Made by a program: the position numbers and the translations under genes. The notes under the pieces are model-generated. The model saw only the letters and a list, made by a program, of their open reading frames with translations, was not told the DNA's origin and ran no database searches. Of a DNA stretch of 64,000 nt, positions 55,352-63,308 are shown in pieces (the stretch's first letter is position 1; each line of letters opens with the position of its first letter). Source of the stretch: Serratia marcescens. Lineage in GTDB: Bacteria > Pseudomonadota > Gammaproteobacteria > Enterobacterales > Enterobacteriaceae. The DNA lies in contig NZ_VFMJ01000001.1 of assembly GCF_006715005.1 (NCBI RefSeq), positions 1,364,001 through 1,428,000 of the forward strand, written 5' to 3'.

Positions 55352-56251
55352 GTGAATCTTGATAAAAGAATAAAGATTAGGAATCTCGATGTTCTGACTC
55401 CTGCCGGGGAGAAATTCCGTCTGCGTTGGAAGGAGTATCAAATTCTTTCGCTGCTTGTCGCCAGATCACCAGAACTGGTTACCCGAACGGAAATTATAGA
55501 AAATATCTGGAAAGGAACTTATTGTTCAGATTCAACGATAAATCAAACAATTAAATCCATTCGCCAGAAAATTAGCGATGCGGAACACACGCTTATCAGA
55601 ACCATTCCTCGTTTGGGGTACAAGGTGGAAAATCAAGCAGTTTTTCACTTTATATCCGAAGATGAAGACTACGCTGACGATGATATATTAAATGACGGCA
55701 ATGATATTGGTGCTGATATTCAAGCGGAACTTTCCGAAAATGAAAGTGAATCGCCTGAACTCAACGAAGAGAAAATAGATAAGCCGCGTAAATCGCCCCT
55801 TGTTGCTGGGCCTGTCGCCACGGTGGAGTCAGCCAAACCACCGGCGCAGGAAAAGAAGCCGGCGGCGGTGCGTCGCTTTTTCAGCATGCCTGCTAGCCGC
55901 GTGGTGAAATACCTGACGGTATTCGCTTCGTTGCTGGTTATTTCACATTTTTCATATGTGCTCGGTAACCAAACTCGCCCGCCGGTGATCAATGATATTC
56001 AGAACAACACGCGCGTCGTGTTGACGCTGACGCTGAATAATCCCCATACCAACAGCCCGCAAACCCTGTTCTGCCTGTACCAGGGCGAGAGCATGGAGCA
56101 GGCGACCATTGAATGTGTCGACCCTAAGCAAGGGCAGCTTAAATTGCCGGTAAAATATGAGACATCTTCTACGCCGGGTAAAGGTCGGATTAATCTCATA
56201 TTGCCGAACAAAACCTTGCAATATCAAGTTGCTTACGATGTTAAAAATTAA
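55352..56251 (+). CDS. Membrane-anchored winged-helix regulator (CadC/ToxR-like)
   Basis: One-component regulators of this type bind DNA through an N-terminal OmpR-like domain and sense signals with a periplasmic C terminus. The 299-residue protein has the winged helix (about residues 5-95: FRLRWKEYQILSLLVARSPE; TIPRLGYKVEN), an acidic and then Pro/Lys-rich linker, one membrane helix near residue 190 (YLTVFASLLVISHFSYVLG) and a periplasmic domain of about 95 residues with two Cys. I start it at GTG 55352 behind AAGGAA; a TTG at 55301 is less plausible. A/T-rich codons in the first half suggest acquisition. Target unknown; the polysaccharide genes downstream are candidates. Confidence 0.82.
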   Translation: MNLDKRIKIRNLDVLTPAGEKFRLRWKEYQILSLLVARSPELVTRTEIIENIWKGTYCSDSTINQTIKSIRQKISDAEHTLIRTIPRLGYKVENQAVFHFISEDEDYADDDILNDGNDIGADIQAELSENESESPELNEEKIDKPRKSPLVAGPVATVESAKPPAQEKKPAAVRRFFSMPASRVVKYLTVFASLLVISHFSYVLGNQTRPPVINDIQNNTRVVLTLTLNNPHTNSPQTLFCLYQGESMEQATIECVDPKQGQLKLPVKYETSSTPGKGRINLILPNKTLQYQVAYDVKN

Positions 56252-56431
56252 CGCCGAATGAGGTTTTATCTTTAGCGATAATTTTACATTTGATGAAATC
56301 TTTTATTTCATTATTTGTTATTTGAAAGCCAGGTTCGATTTGTCCAGTCTGGAACTCATTACCTAACGCATATTAGCGTCCTGTTTCCATCGCGGTGACA
56401 GGAATAATGAGAACCTGCTGAGTGACAAATT

Positions 56432-57394
56432 ATGGATAAGCGTAAAGTAGCTATTATCGGGGGTTCCGGTTTTATCGGAACACGCCTGGCGAAACGTCTC
56501 AGTGCGCGCGATGACCTGACGTTGGTCATCGTAGATAAGCAACCCAGCGCACATTTTCCGGCGCTCTATCAGTATGGCGATGTGACGCAGCCCCAGACCT
56601 TGCAAGAACCGCTGGCGGGCTGTGACGCCATCATTAATCTGGCGGCGGAGCATCAGGACAATGTCGATCCCATTTCGCTCTATTATCAGGTCAATGTCGA
56701 AGGCGCACGCCATGTCTGCATGACCGCCTCCGCATTGAATATCCGCCAAATCATTTTCACCTCCTCGGTTGCCGTTTACGGGTTCGTTGAACAGGAGACC
56801 GATGAAGGGGGGCGTTTTGACCCCTTCAACCATTACGGCAAGTCCAAGCTCGAAGCGGAGTATGTTTATGAGGCCTGGCGCAAGGCGGATAGCGCAAACA
56901 AATTAACGATCATTCGCCCGACGGTGGTCTTCGGGGAAGGCAACCGCGGCAACGTGTATAACCTGTTTCGCCAGATCGCCAGCGGCCGATTCGTGATGAT
57001 TGGCAGCGGCAATAATATGAAGTCGATGGCCTACGTTGAAAATATTGCCGCACGACTGGAGCATGCGCTGGATCAACAGTCAACGTATCAGGTCAGCAAT
57101 TACGTCGATAAACCGGACTTTACGATGAATCAGTTGGTCGACGTTATTTCCGCTTCGCTGGGCAGAGAAAATAAGACGATTCGCATTCCCTATGCCGTCG
57201 GCATATGCGGCGCAACCGCCTTGGATGTCGTGAGTAAAATAAGTCGCAAAAAATTCCCAATCAGTCGCGTAAGAGTGCAGAAATTCTGCGCCAGAACGCA
57301 ATTTAAAAGCAATGTGCAAAATAATTTCGTGGCGCCGGTTGAACTTGATTCGGCAATCGAAAGAACCATTAAATATGAGTTTTCTGATAGATAA
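56432..57394 (+). CDS. NAD-dependent epimerase/dehydratase (extended SDR), sugar-nucleotide type
   Basis: This cytoplasmic SDR enzyme likely modifies a nucleotide sugar. The 320-residue protein has the Rossmann motif GGSGFIGT (residues 10-17), a TSSVAVYG segment (about 110-117) and the catalytic Tyr135-x-x-x-Lys139 (HYGKSKLE). The substrate (for example a UDP-HexNAc for a 4-epimerase) cannot be fixed by eye. It lies before the JUMPstart element, so it is probably transcribed separately from the genes downstream. Confidence 0.82.
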   Translation: MDKRKVAIIGGSGFIGTRLAKRLSARDDLTLVIVDKQPSAHFPALYQYGDVTQPQTLQEPLAGCDAIINLAAEHQDNVDPISLYYQVNVEGARHVCMTASALNIRQIIFTSSVAVYGFVEQETDEGGRFDPFNHYGKSKLEAEYVYEAWRKADSANKLTIIRPTVVFGEGNRGNVYNLFRQIASGRFVMIGSGNNMKSMAYVENIAARLEHALDQQSTYQVSNYVDKPDFTMNQLVDVISASLGRENKTIRIPYAVGICGATALDVVSKISRKKFPISRVRVQKFCARTQFKSNVQNNFVAPVELDSAIERTIKYEFSDR

Positions 57395-57468
57395 ATTAAC
57401 CGCACGCTGACGTTATTTACCTATTTCCGCCGACAAGCGGATAAATCTGTATTTTTCAGGATTAATTC

Positions 57469-57531
57469 ATGCTGACTTATATCCTGGCAGGATCAATTTT
57501 GTTTTTGTTAATAGCGCATTGGGAGCTGTAA
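57469..57531 (+). CDS. Possible 20-residue hydrophobic leader peptide
   Basis: ATG 57469, eight bases after AGGA, opens MLTYILAGSILFLLIAHWEL, a single hydrophobic helix. Its stop codon lies inside the JUMPstart element. It could be a small membrane protein or a leader whose translation affects RfaH-dependent elongation, or chance. Confidence 0.35.
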   Translation: MLTYILAGSILFLLIAHWEL

Positions 57532-57549
57532 CTCAAGGGCGGTAGCGTG
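57519..57549 (+). promoter_or_regulatory. JUMPstart element with ops site (RfaH recruitment)
   Basis: The ops core GGCGGTAGCGTG is at 57538-57549, and the preceding bases (GGAGCTGTAA...AAG) follow the JUMPstart consensus. The element causes RNA polymerase pausing on the exposed non-template strand so that RfaH can load and let transcription continue through long surface-polysaccharide operons. It is 20 bases before the initiating transferase gene, the normal position. Confidence 0.88.
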
Positions 57550-57568
57550 CTTATTCGCTGGAGGAACG

Positions 57569-58618
57569 ATGTTATATCAACTGAGCGTGATATTTGTGCT
57601 GGCGGTAGCCTGGGTGCTTGTTGCCCGTCGGGCCGCTTTGGTGGTGGGGTTGGTGGATAAGCCCAATGCGCGCAAGCAACATCTGGGGCATATTCCGCTG
57701 GTCGGCGGCATCGCCCTGTACCTGACGCTGATGCTGATGACGCTGTGGCAACCCGCTTGGCTGCCTGACAGCACGATCTATTTGTTGTGCGTCACGGCGC
57801 TGGTGGTGTTGGGCGTGCTGGATGACCGCTTTGATCTGCCCGTGACGCCGCGCGTCATGGTGCAGGGAGGGATCGCGCTGGCGATGATGCTGGCGGCAGG
57901 GATGCAGCTTTCCTCGCTGGGCTATGTTTGGGGCCATCAGGAAGTGATGCTCGGTTATGGCGCGCTGCTGCTTACGCCGCTGGCGGTCTGGGGGGCGATC
58001 AACGCCTACAACATGGTCGATGGCATCGATGGGCAGCTGGGCGCTTTGTCCTGCGTCACCTTCGTGGCGTTGGCCATCCTGTTCGGATTGGGGGGCCGGG
58101 AAGACCTGGCGCTGTGGTGTCTGGGCCTGATCGTCGCGCTGGCGGCTTATCTGCTGTTTAACCTGAGCCTGTTCGGTGCGCGCAACAAGATCTTCATGGG
58201 GGACGCCGGCAGCATGGTGATCGGCTTCAGCGTGCTGTGGCTGGTGCTGCTGGCGACTCAGGGGCCGCAGGCGGTGATGCGCCCGGTCACCGCGCTGTGG
58301 CTGATCGCCATTCCCCTGATGGACATGGTGACCGTGATGGTGCGCCGTCTGTTGCGCCGCCAAAGCCCCTTCAAGGCGGGCCGCGATCATTTACACCATA
58401 TTCTGATGCGCCGTGGGCTCAATGCGCGCCAGGCGCTGGCAATGAGCACCATGCTGGCGGTGACGCTGGCCTGCGTCGGCATTTGCAGCGAAGTGTTGAA
58501 ACTGCAGGAAAGCCTGATGCTGGTGGCGTTTCTACTCTGTTTTTGCGGTTATTTCGCCATGCTGCGTGAACCGCGCCAGGCAACGGTGCTCCGCGACACT
58601 CCCAGCGTTGGCCGATAA
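57569..58618 (+). CDS. WecA-like undecaprenyl-phosphate HexNAc-1-phosphate transferase
   Basis: This MraY/WecA-family enzyme is expected to start repeat-unit synthesis by moving a HexNAc-1-phosphate (GlcNAc or GalNAc) from a UDP-sugar to undecaprenyl phosphate. The 349-residue protein has about ten helices, the DDRFD magnesium motif (about residues 85-89), NAYNMVDGIDG (about 145-155), GDAGS (about 212) and HHILMRRG (about 275). It follows a GGAGG ribosome site. It is distinct from the housekeeping wecA of the ECA locus, which is elsewhere. Confidence 0.9.
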   Translation: MLYQLSVIFVLAVAWVLVARRAALVVGLVDKPNARKQHLGHIPLVGGIALYLTLMLMTLWQPAWLPDSTIYLLCVTALVVLGVLDDRFDLPVTPRVMVQGGIALAMMLAAGMQLSSLGYVWGHQEVMLGYGALLLTPLAVWGAINAYNMVDGIDGQLGALSCVTFVALAILFGLGGREDLALWCLGLIVALAAYLLFNLSLFGARNKIFMGDAGSMVIGFSVLWLVLLATQGPQAVMRPVTALWLIAIPLMDMVTVMVRRLLRRQSPFKAGRDHLHHILMRRGLNARQALAMSTMLAVTLACVGICSEVLKLQESLMLVAFLLCFCGYFAMLREPRQATVLRDTPSVGR

Positions 58619-58663
58619 TCCTCTCGCGGGCTGCGGCAGCAGCCCGTTTATTACGGTACCTCC

Positions 58664-59797
58664 ATGAATCTTCATTTGGCCCTTTTGATGCCGTTGGTCT
58701 GCACCTCCGCGCTGTTGAGCGGTTGTACGGTGGTCCCCGGCTCGCATTTACCTACCAGTGGAAAAGACATCGTCGTGCAGCAGGACGACGATTTCGATTT
58801 GAATAACCAGGTGCAGGTCTACCGCATGTCGCCGATGCTGCTACAGAAAATGCGGCGCGTAGAGCCGGTCGCCCGGCCGAATCCGGCGCTGGATCAGCGG
58901 TTGCAGAGTTATCAATACCGCATCGGCGTCGGCGACGTGTTGAACGTCACGGTTTGGGATCATCCCGAGTTGACCACGCCGGCCGGGCAGTACCGCAGCG
59001 CCAGCGACACCGGCAACTGGGTGCACGCGGATGGCACGATCTTTTATCCCTATATCGGGCGCGTGGCGGTGGTGGGCAAGACCGTCACCGAAGTGCGCAG
59101 TCTGATCGCCGGTCGTCTGGCGCAGTATGTGGAAAGCCCACAGGTGGACGTCAGCATCGCCGCTTTCCGCTCGCAGAAGGCTTACGTGACCGGCGAAGTG
59201 AAAACCTCCGGCCAACAGGCGATCACCAACGTGCCGTTGACCATCCTGGATGCGATCAACGCCGCAGGCGGCCTGACGGACAACGCCGACTGGCGCAACG
59301 TGGTGCTGACCCATCAGGGCAAGGAGCGAGCTATCTCGCTGCAGGCGCTGATGCAGCGCGGCGACATCAGCCAGAACGCGCTGCTGCAGCCGGGCGACAT
59401 CCTCTACATCCCGCGCAATGACGAACTGAAAGTGTTCGTGATGGGCGAGGTGGGTAAACAAACGACGCTGAAGATGGATCGCAGCGGCATGACCCTGACC
59501 GAGGCCCTCGGATCTTCCGAAGGGATCAGCCAGACGGTGGCAGATGCGACCGGGGTGTTCGTGATCCGGCCGAGCGGCGGTAAAACCCCGCAGCGGCTGG
59601 CGACGCTGTATCAGTTCGATCTCTCCGACGCCAGCGCGCTGGCGATGGGCGCTGAATTTCAGCTGCAACCTTACGACGTCGTGTACGTCACTGCGGCGCC
59701 GGTCGCGCGCTGGAACCGTTTGATCAGCCAGCTGGTGCCGACCATCAGCAGCTTTAACGATCTCAGCGAGGCGACCTTGCGCGTGCGCAACTGGTAA
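58664..59797 (+). CDS. wza: Outer-membrane polysaccharide export lipoprotein Wza
   Basis: Wza forms the octameric outer-membrane channel for capsule and exopolysaccharide export. The 377-residue protein has a lipoprotein signal with lipobox LLSGC (Cys21), the Poly_export domain ([20 protein letters not shown], about residues 85-104), SLBB repeats and the C-terminal amphipathic helix that spans the outer membrane ([20 protein letters not shown]). It is 45 bases after the WecA-like gene and 27 bases before the kinase. Confidence 0.95.
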   Translation: MNLHLALLMPLVCTSALLSGCTVVPGSHLPTSGKDIVVQQDDDFDLNNQVQVYRMSPMLLQKMRRVEPVARPNPALDQRLQSYQYRIGVGDVLNVTVWDHPELTTPAGQYRSASDTGNWVHADGTIFYPYIGRVAVVGKTVTEVRSLIAGRLAQYVESPQVDVSIAAFRSQKAYVTGEVKTSGQQAITNVPLTILDAINAAGGLTDNADWRNVVLTHQGKERAISLQALMQRGDISQNALLQPGDILYIPRNDELKVFVMGEVGKQTTLKMDRSGMTLTEALGSSEGISQTVADATGVFVIRPSGGKTPQRLATLYQFDLSDASALAMGAEFQLQPYDVVYVTAAPVARWNRLISQLVPTISSFNDLSEATLRVRNW

Positions 59798-59824
59798 CTC
59801 CGCAGGGTGAACAAGGAACAGAAG

Positions 59825-62005
59825 ATGAAAAACAATGCGCTGTCCGTGATGGTGGCCGAACAAGATGAAAAGCTGGAGTGGGAGCGCCTGATCGGGCCGC
59901 TGTGGGATAACCGTTGGCGGATCGCTGCCGTGACCGGTTTGGCCGGCGTGCTGGGTGTCGCCTACGCCCTGCTGGCCACCCCGGTGTACCAGGCCACGGC
60001 GGTGGTGCAGGTGGAGAAGCAGCTGTCCGGCGATTCGTTGCTGCGTGAAACGCTGGACAGCTCGATGGGGCAAAGTTCGGCGACGGAGGATGAGGTGACA
60101 TTGGTCAAGTCACGCTACGTGCTGGGCAAAACGGTGGACGCCCTCGGCCTGACGGTGCGCGTCAGCCCGGACTATTTCCCGGTGTTCGGCAAAGGCTTTG
60201 CCCGGCTGAGCGGTGAAAAGCCGCCGGTCCTGGACATTGCCACGCTGACGACGCCGGAGGACATGCTGGACGAATCGCTAACGCTGACGGTACGCGACGG
60301 GCAGCATTACGAATTGAGCCATGACGGCGACAAACTGTTCAGCGGCGTGGTCGGGCAGCCGGTGGCGCAGGGCGGTTGGAACATGACCGTCGCGGCGCTG
60401 GATGCGGCGCCGGGCGCCAGCTTTACCGTGGTCAAAGTCGCACGTCAAAAAGCGGTGGACGATCTGCGTAAATACCTGGACGTGGTGCCGGGTGGCAAGG
60501 ACAGCGGCATCATGACCTTCACGCTGCCGAGCGAAGATCCGCAGAGCGCCGAGGCGATGCTGAAGAACATCACCGACAACTATCTGCAGCAGAACGTGGA
60601 TCGCAAAACGGAAGAGGCGCAGCGTATGCTGGCGTTCCTGCAAGAGCAGCTGCCGCAAACGCAAACCTCGTTGAACAACGCCGAAACCCAGCTCAATCAG
60701 TTCCGCCAGCAAAACGACTCGGTGGATCTGTCGCTGGAAGCTAAATCGGTGCTGGATACTCAGGTGCAGCTCGAGGCCCAGCTCAACGAGCTGACCTTCA
60801 AGGAAGCGGAGATCTCCAAGCTGTATACCCGCGCGCACCCGGCTTACCGGGCGCTGCTGGAAAAGCGCGCCACCCTGGAGGTGGAAAAGGCGCGGCTGGG
60901 TAAACAGGTGCAGACGCTGCCGAAAATGCAGCAGGAGATCCTGCGCCTCACCCGCGACGTGCAGGTGGATCAGCAGGTTTACATGCAGTTGATGAACAAG
61001 CAGCAGGAACTGAGCATCAGCAAGGCCGGCACGGTGGGCAATGTGCGCATCATCGACGAAGCGGAAACCGCTATCCGGCCGATTAAGCCGCAAAAGGTGC
61101 TGATCGTGCTGTTGGCGCTGCTGCTGGGCGCGGGGGGCGCCGCCTCTCTGGTGCTGCTGCGCGCGGCTTTCCATCGCGGCATCAATGATATCGATACCCT
61201 GGAGAAGCGGGGCATTAACGTCTACGCCACCGTGCCGCTGTCGCCGTGGCAGGTGAAGCGCAACCGCGAGCAGCGCCATTTGCTGCCCAAATCCGGCGGC
61301 CGGCGCTTGCCGATCCTGGCGGTGGCCGAACCGACGGACCTGTCGGTGGAAGCGATCCGCAGCCTGCGCACCAGCCTGCATTTCGCCATGATGGAGGCCA
61401 AGAACAACATTCTGATGGTCTCCGGCGCCAGCCCGGAAAGCGGCAAGAGCTTTACCAGCACCAACCTGGCGGTGGTGGTGGCGCAGGCCGGGCAGCGGGT
61501 GCTGTTGATCGACGCCGATATGCGCAAAGGCTTCCTGCACCGCTGGCTGGCGGATGATGGGCATCAGGGTCTGTCTGACCTGCTGGTGGGCAACGTGATG
61601 GCGGAACAGGCGGTGCGGAAAACCGCCATCGCCAATCTGGACTTTGTGCCGCGCGGTCAGGTGCCGCCGAACCCGTCCGAACTGCTGATGCACCGCCGTT
61701 TCGCCGATTTTCTGCGCTGGGCCGGGCAAAACTACGATCTGGTGCTGATCGATACGCCGCCGATTCTGGCGGTGACGGATGCGGCGATCGTCGGCAATCA
61801 CGCGGGCACTTCGCTGCTGGTGGTGCGTTTTGAGGTCAATACCGTCAAGCAGATCGAAACCAGCATGCGCCGTTTCGAACAGAATGGGGTGGCGATCAAG
61901 GGCGTGATCCTCAACGGGATGGTGAAGAAGGCGGCAACCGACATGAGCTATTACAACTTCGCCTACCCAAGTCATCGGGAAGATCTCCCACAGGCAGGGG
62001 AATAA
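59825..62005 (+). CDS. wzc: Wzc-like polysaccharide co-polymerase/tyrosine autokinase
   Basis: Wzc controls polymer length and export through cycles of C-terminal tyrosine phosphorylation. The 726-residue protein has two membrane helices (about residues 35-55 and 424-445), a Wzz domain with coiled coil, and a BY-kinase domain with Walker A ASPESGKSF (about 535), A' VLLIDADMR (about 558) and Walker B LVLIDTPP (about 638). The tail MSYYNFAYPSHRED contains only three Tyr, fewer than in E. coli Wzc. There is no wzb gene between wza and wzc, where E. coli has one. ATG 59825 follows AAGGA. Confidence 0.93.
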   Translation: MKNNALSVMVAEQDEKLEWERLIGPLWDNRWRIAAVTGLAGVLGVAYALLATPVYQATAVVQVEKQLSGDSLLRETLDSSMGQSSATEDEVTLVKSRYVLGKTVDALGLTVRVSPDYFPVFGKGFARLSGEKPPVLDIATLTTPEDMLDESLTLTVRDGQHYELSHDGDKLFSGVVGQPVAQGGWNMTVAALDAAPGASFTVVKVARQKAVDDLRKYLDVVPGGKDSGIMTFTLPSEDPQSAEAMLKNITDNYLQQNVDRKTEEAQRMLAFLQEQLPQTQTSLNNAETQLNQFRQQNDSVDLSLEAKSVLDTQVQLEAQLNELTFKEAEISKLYTRAHPAYRALLEKRATLEVEKARLGKQVQTLPKMQQEILRLTRDVQVDQQVYMQLMNKQQELSISKAGTVGNVRIIDEAETAIRPIKPQKVLIVLLALLLGAGGAASLVLLRAAFHRGINDIDTLEKRGINVYATVPLSPWQVKRNREQRHLLPKSGGRRLPILAVAEPTDLSVEAIRSLRTSLHFAMMEAKNNILMVSGASPESGKSFTSTNLAVVVAQAGQRVLLIDADMRKGFLHRWLADDGHQGLSDLLVGNVMAEQAVRKTAIANLDFVPRGQVPPNPSELLMHRRFADFLRWAGQNYDLVLIDTPPILAVTDAAIVGNHAGTSLLVVRFEVNTVKQIETSMRRFEQNGVAIKGVILNGMVKKAATDMSYYNFAYPSHREDLPQAGE

Positions 62006-62009
62006 GCGG

Positions 62010-63308
62010 GTGAAGGCCATTATCACCAATGCCCTGTGGCTGATGCTCGAACGCGTTTCGCTTAGCCTGTCCGGCATCTTCGTCTCCATTTACGTTGCGC
62101 GCTATCTGGGGCCCGCGCAGTTTGGCACCCTCAACTATCTGTTGGCGACGATCGCCATCGTAGTGCCACTGGTGCAGTTGGGCGCCGACAGCATCATTTT
62201 CAACCGCGTCGCCCGCCGACAGCCGAGTGGCATTCGCCTGATGCTGGCGTCAATACGCCTGCGCCGTTGGCTGTTCCTGGTGGTGGCGCTGCCGATACTG
62301 ATATGGAGCTATTTCAGCCAGTCGCCCGCCAGCCAACTGATGACGCTGTTGCTGCTTGTCAGCGCCTATTTCTCGATTCAGGACGTGTACAAGATTTATT
62401 ACGATGCCCGCCTGCAGTCGAAACGCAATACGCTGATCAACAACCTGGCGCTGCTGCTGTCGATAGGGCTGCGGCTGGCGCTGGTGAGCGCGGCGCTGCC
62501 GCTGGTGTGGTTCGCGGTACCCTACATCCTCAGCAGCGCCGTCCCTTACCTGGCGCGCCTCTGGTTATTCCGTGGGGAAGCTGCGGCCGCGCCGCGGGTT
62601 ACGCCGCGCCAGGCCGGGCGCTATGGCCGTTATCTGCTAAAGGTGGGCCTGCCGTTGGCCATCTCCAGCCTGTCGATAGTGATCTACACCCGCATCGATC
62701 AAATCATGCTGGGCAATCTGGTCGGCGAGCAGGCGGTAGGCTGGTTCAGTGCCGCCACCACCCTCAGTCAAGGCTGGGTTTTCGTGCCGATGGCGCTGAT
62801 CACCTCGTTGATGCCGGGCATTGCCAGCTGTCGGGATCCGTTGGAGCAGGAATACCGTATCCGGGTGCTTTATCTGGTGGTCTTGGGCCTGTCGTTGCCG
62901 GTGTTGCTGGGCCTATGGTGGTTCGCCCACCCGGCGATTGCGCTGCTGTACGGTGCCGCTTTCCAACCGGCCGCCAACATCCTGGCTATTTGCACGCTGA
63001 CTTCGCTGTTCTCGGTAATGGGGACAGTTTCGTATCGCAGCATCGTGCTGTTCGCCGGCTATCGCTTTATCGCCATCAAGATGCCGTTGGTGGCCGTGGC
63101 GAACGTGGTGATGAATCTGCTGCTGATCCCGCGCTACGGCCTGATCGGTGCGGCGGTGTCTACGCTGTTGGCGGAATTCATTTCGTTCTTCGTGCTGAAC
63201 AGTTTATTCCGCGGCGGAAAAATTACCCGACTGCAGCTGACCTGTTTTTATTGCTTGCCGCGTCTTGTCAGCAAATTAAGGAGAGAACATGTTAAACATC
63301 CTGGTTAA
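62010..63308 (+). CDS. Polysaccharide repeat-unit flippase (MATE/Wzx-like)
   Basis: Wzx-like proteins flip the undecaprenyl-linked repeat across the inner membrane. The 432-residue protein has about 12 helices, a conserved N-terminal SIYVARYLGPAQFGTLNYLL segment and VIYTRIDQIMLGNLVGEQAV. It starts at GTG 62010 after AGGGGA, four bases past the wzc stop, and its end overlaps the next gene by 20 bases. A Wzy polymerase is not visible in the window. Confidence 0.88.
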   Translation: MKAIITNALWLMLERVSLSLSGIFVSIYVARYLGPAQFGTLNYLLATIAIVVPLVQLGADSIIFNRVARRQPSGIRLMLASIRLRRWLFLVVALPILIWSYFSQSPASQLMTLLLLVSAYFSIQDVYKIYYDARLQSKRNTLINNLALLLSIGLRLALVSAALPLVWFAVPYILSSAVPYLARLWLFRGEAAAAPRVTPRQAGRYGRYLLKVGLPLAISSLSIVIYTRIDQIMLGNLVGEQAVGWFSAATTLSQGWVFVPMALITSLMPGIASCRDPLEQEYRIRVLYLVVLGLSLPVLLGLWWFAHPAIALLYGAAFQPAANILAICTLTSLFSVMGTVSYRSIVLFAGYRFIAIKMPLVAVANVVMNLLLIPRYGLIGAAVSTLLAEFISFFVLNSLFRGGKITRLQLTCFYCLPRLVSKLRREHVKHPG

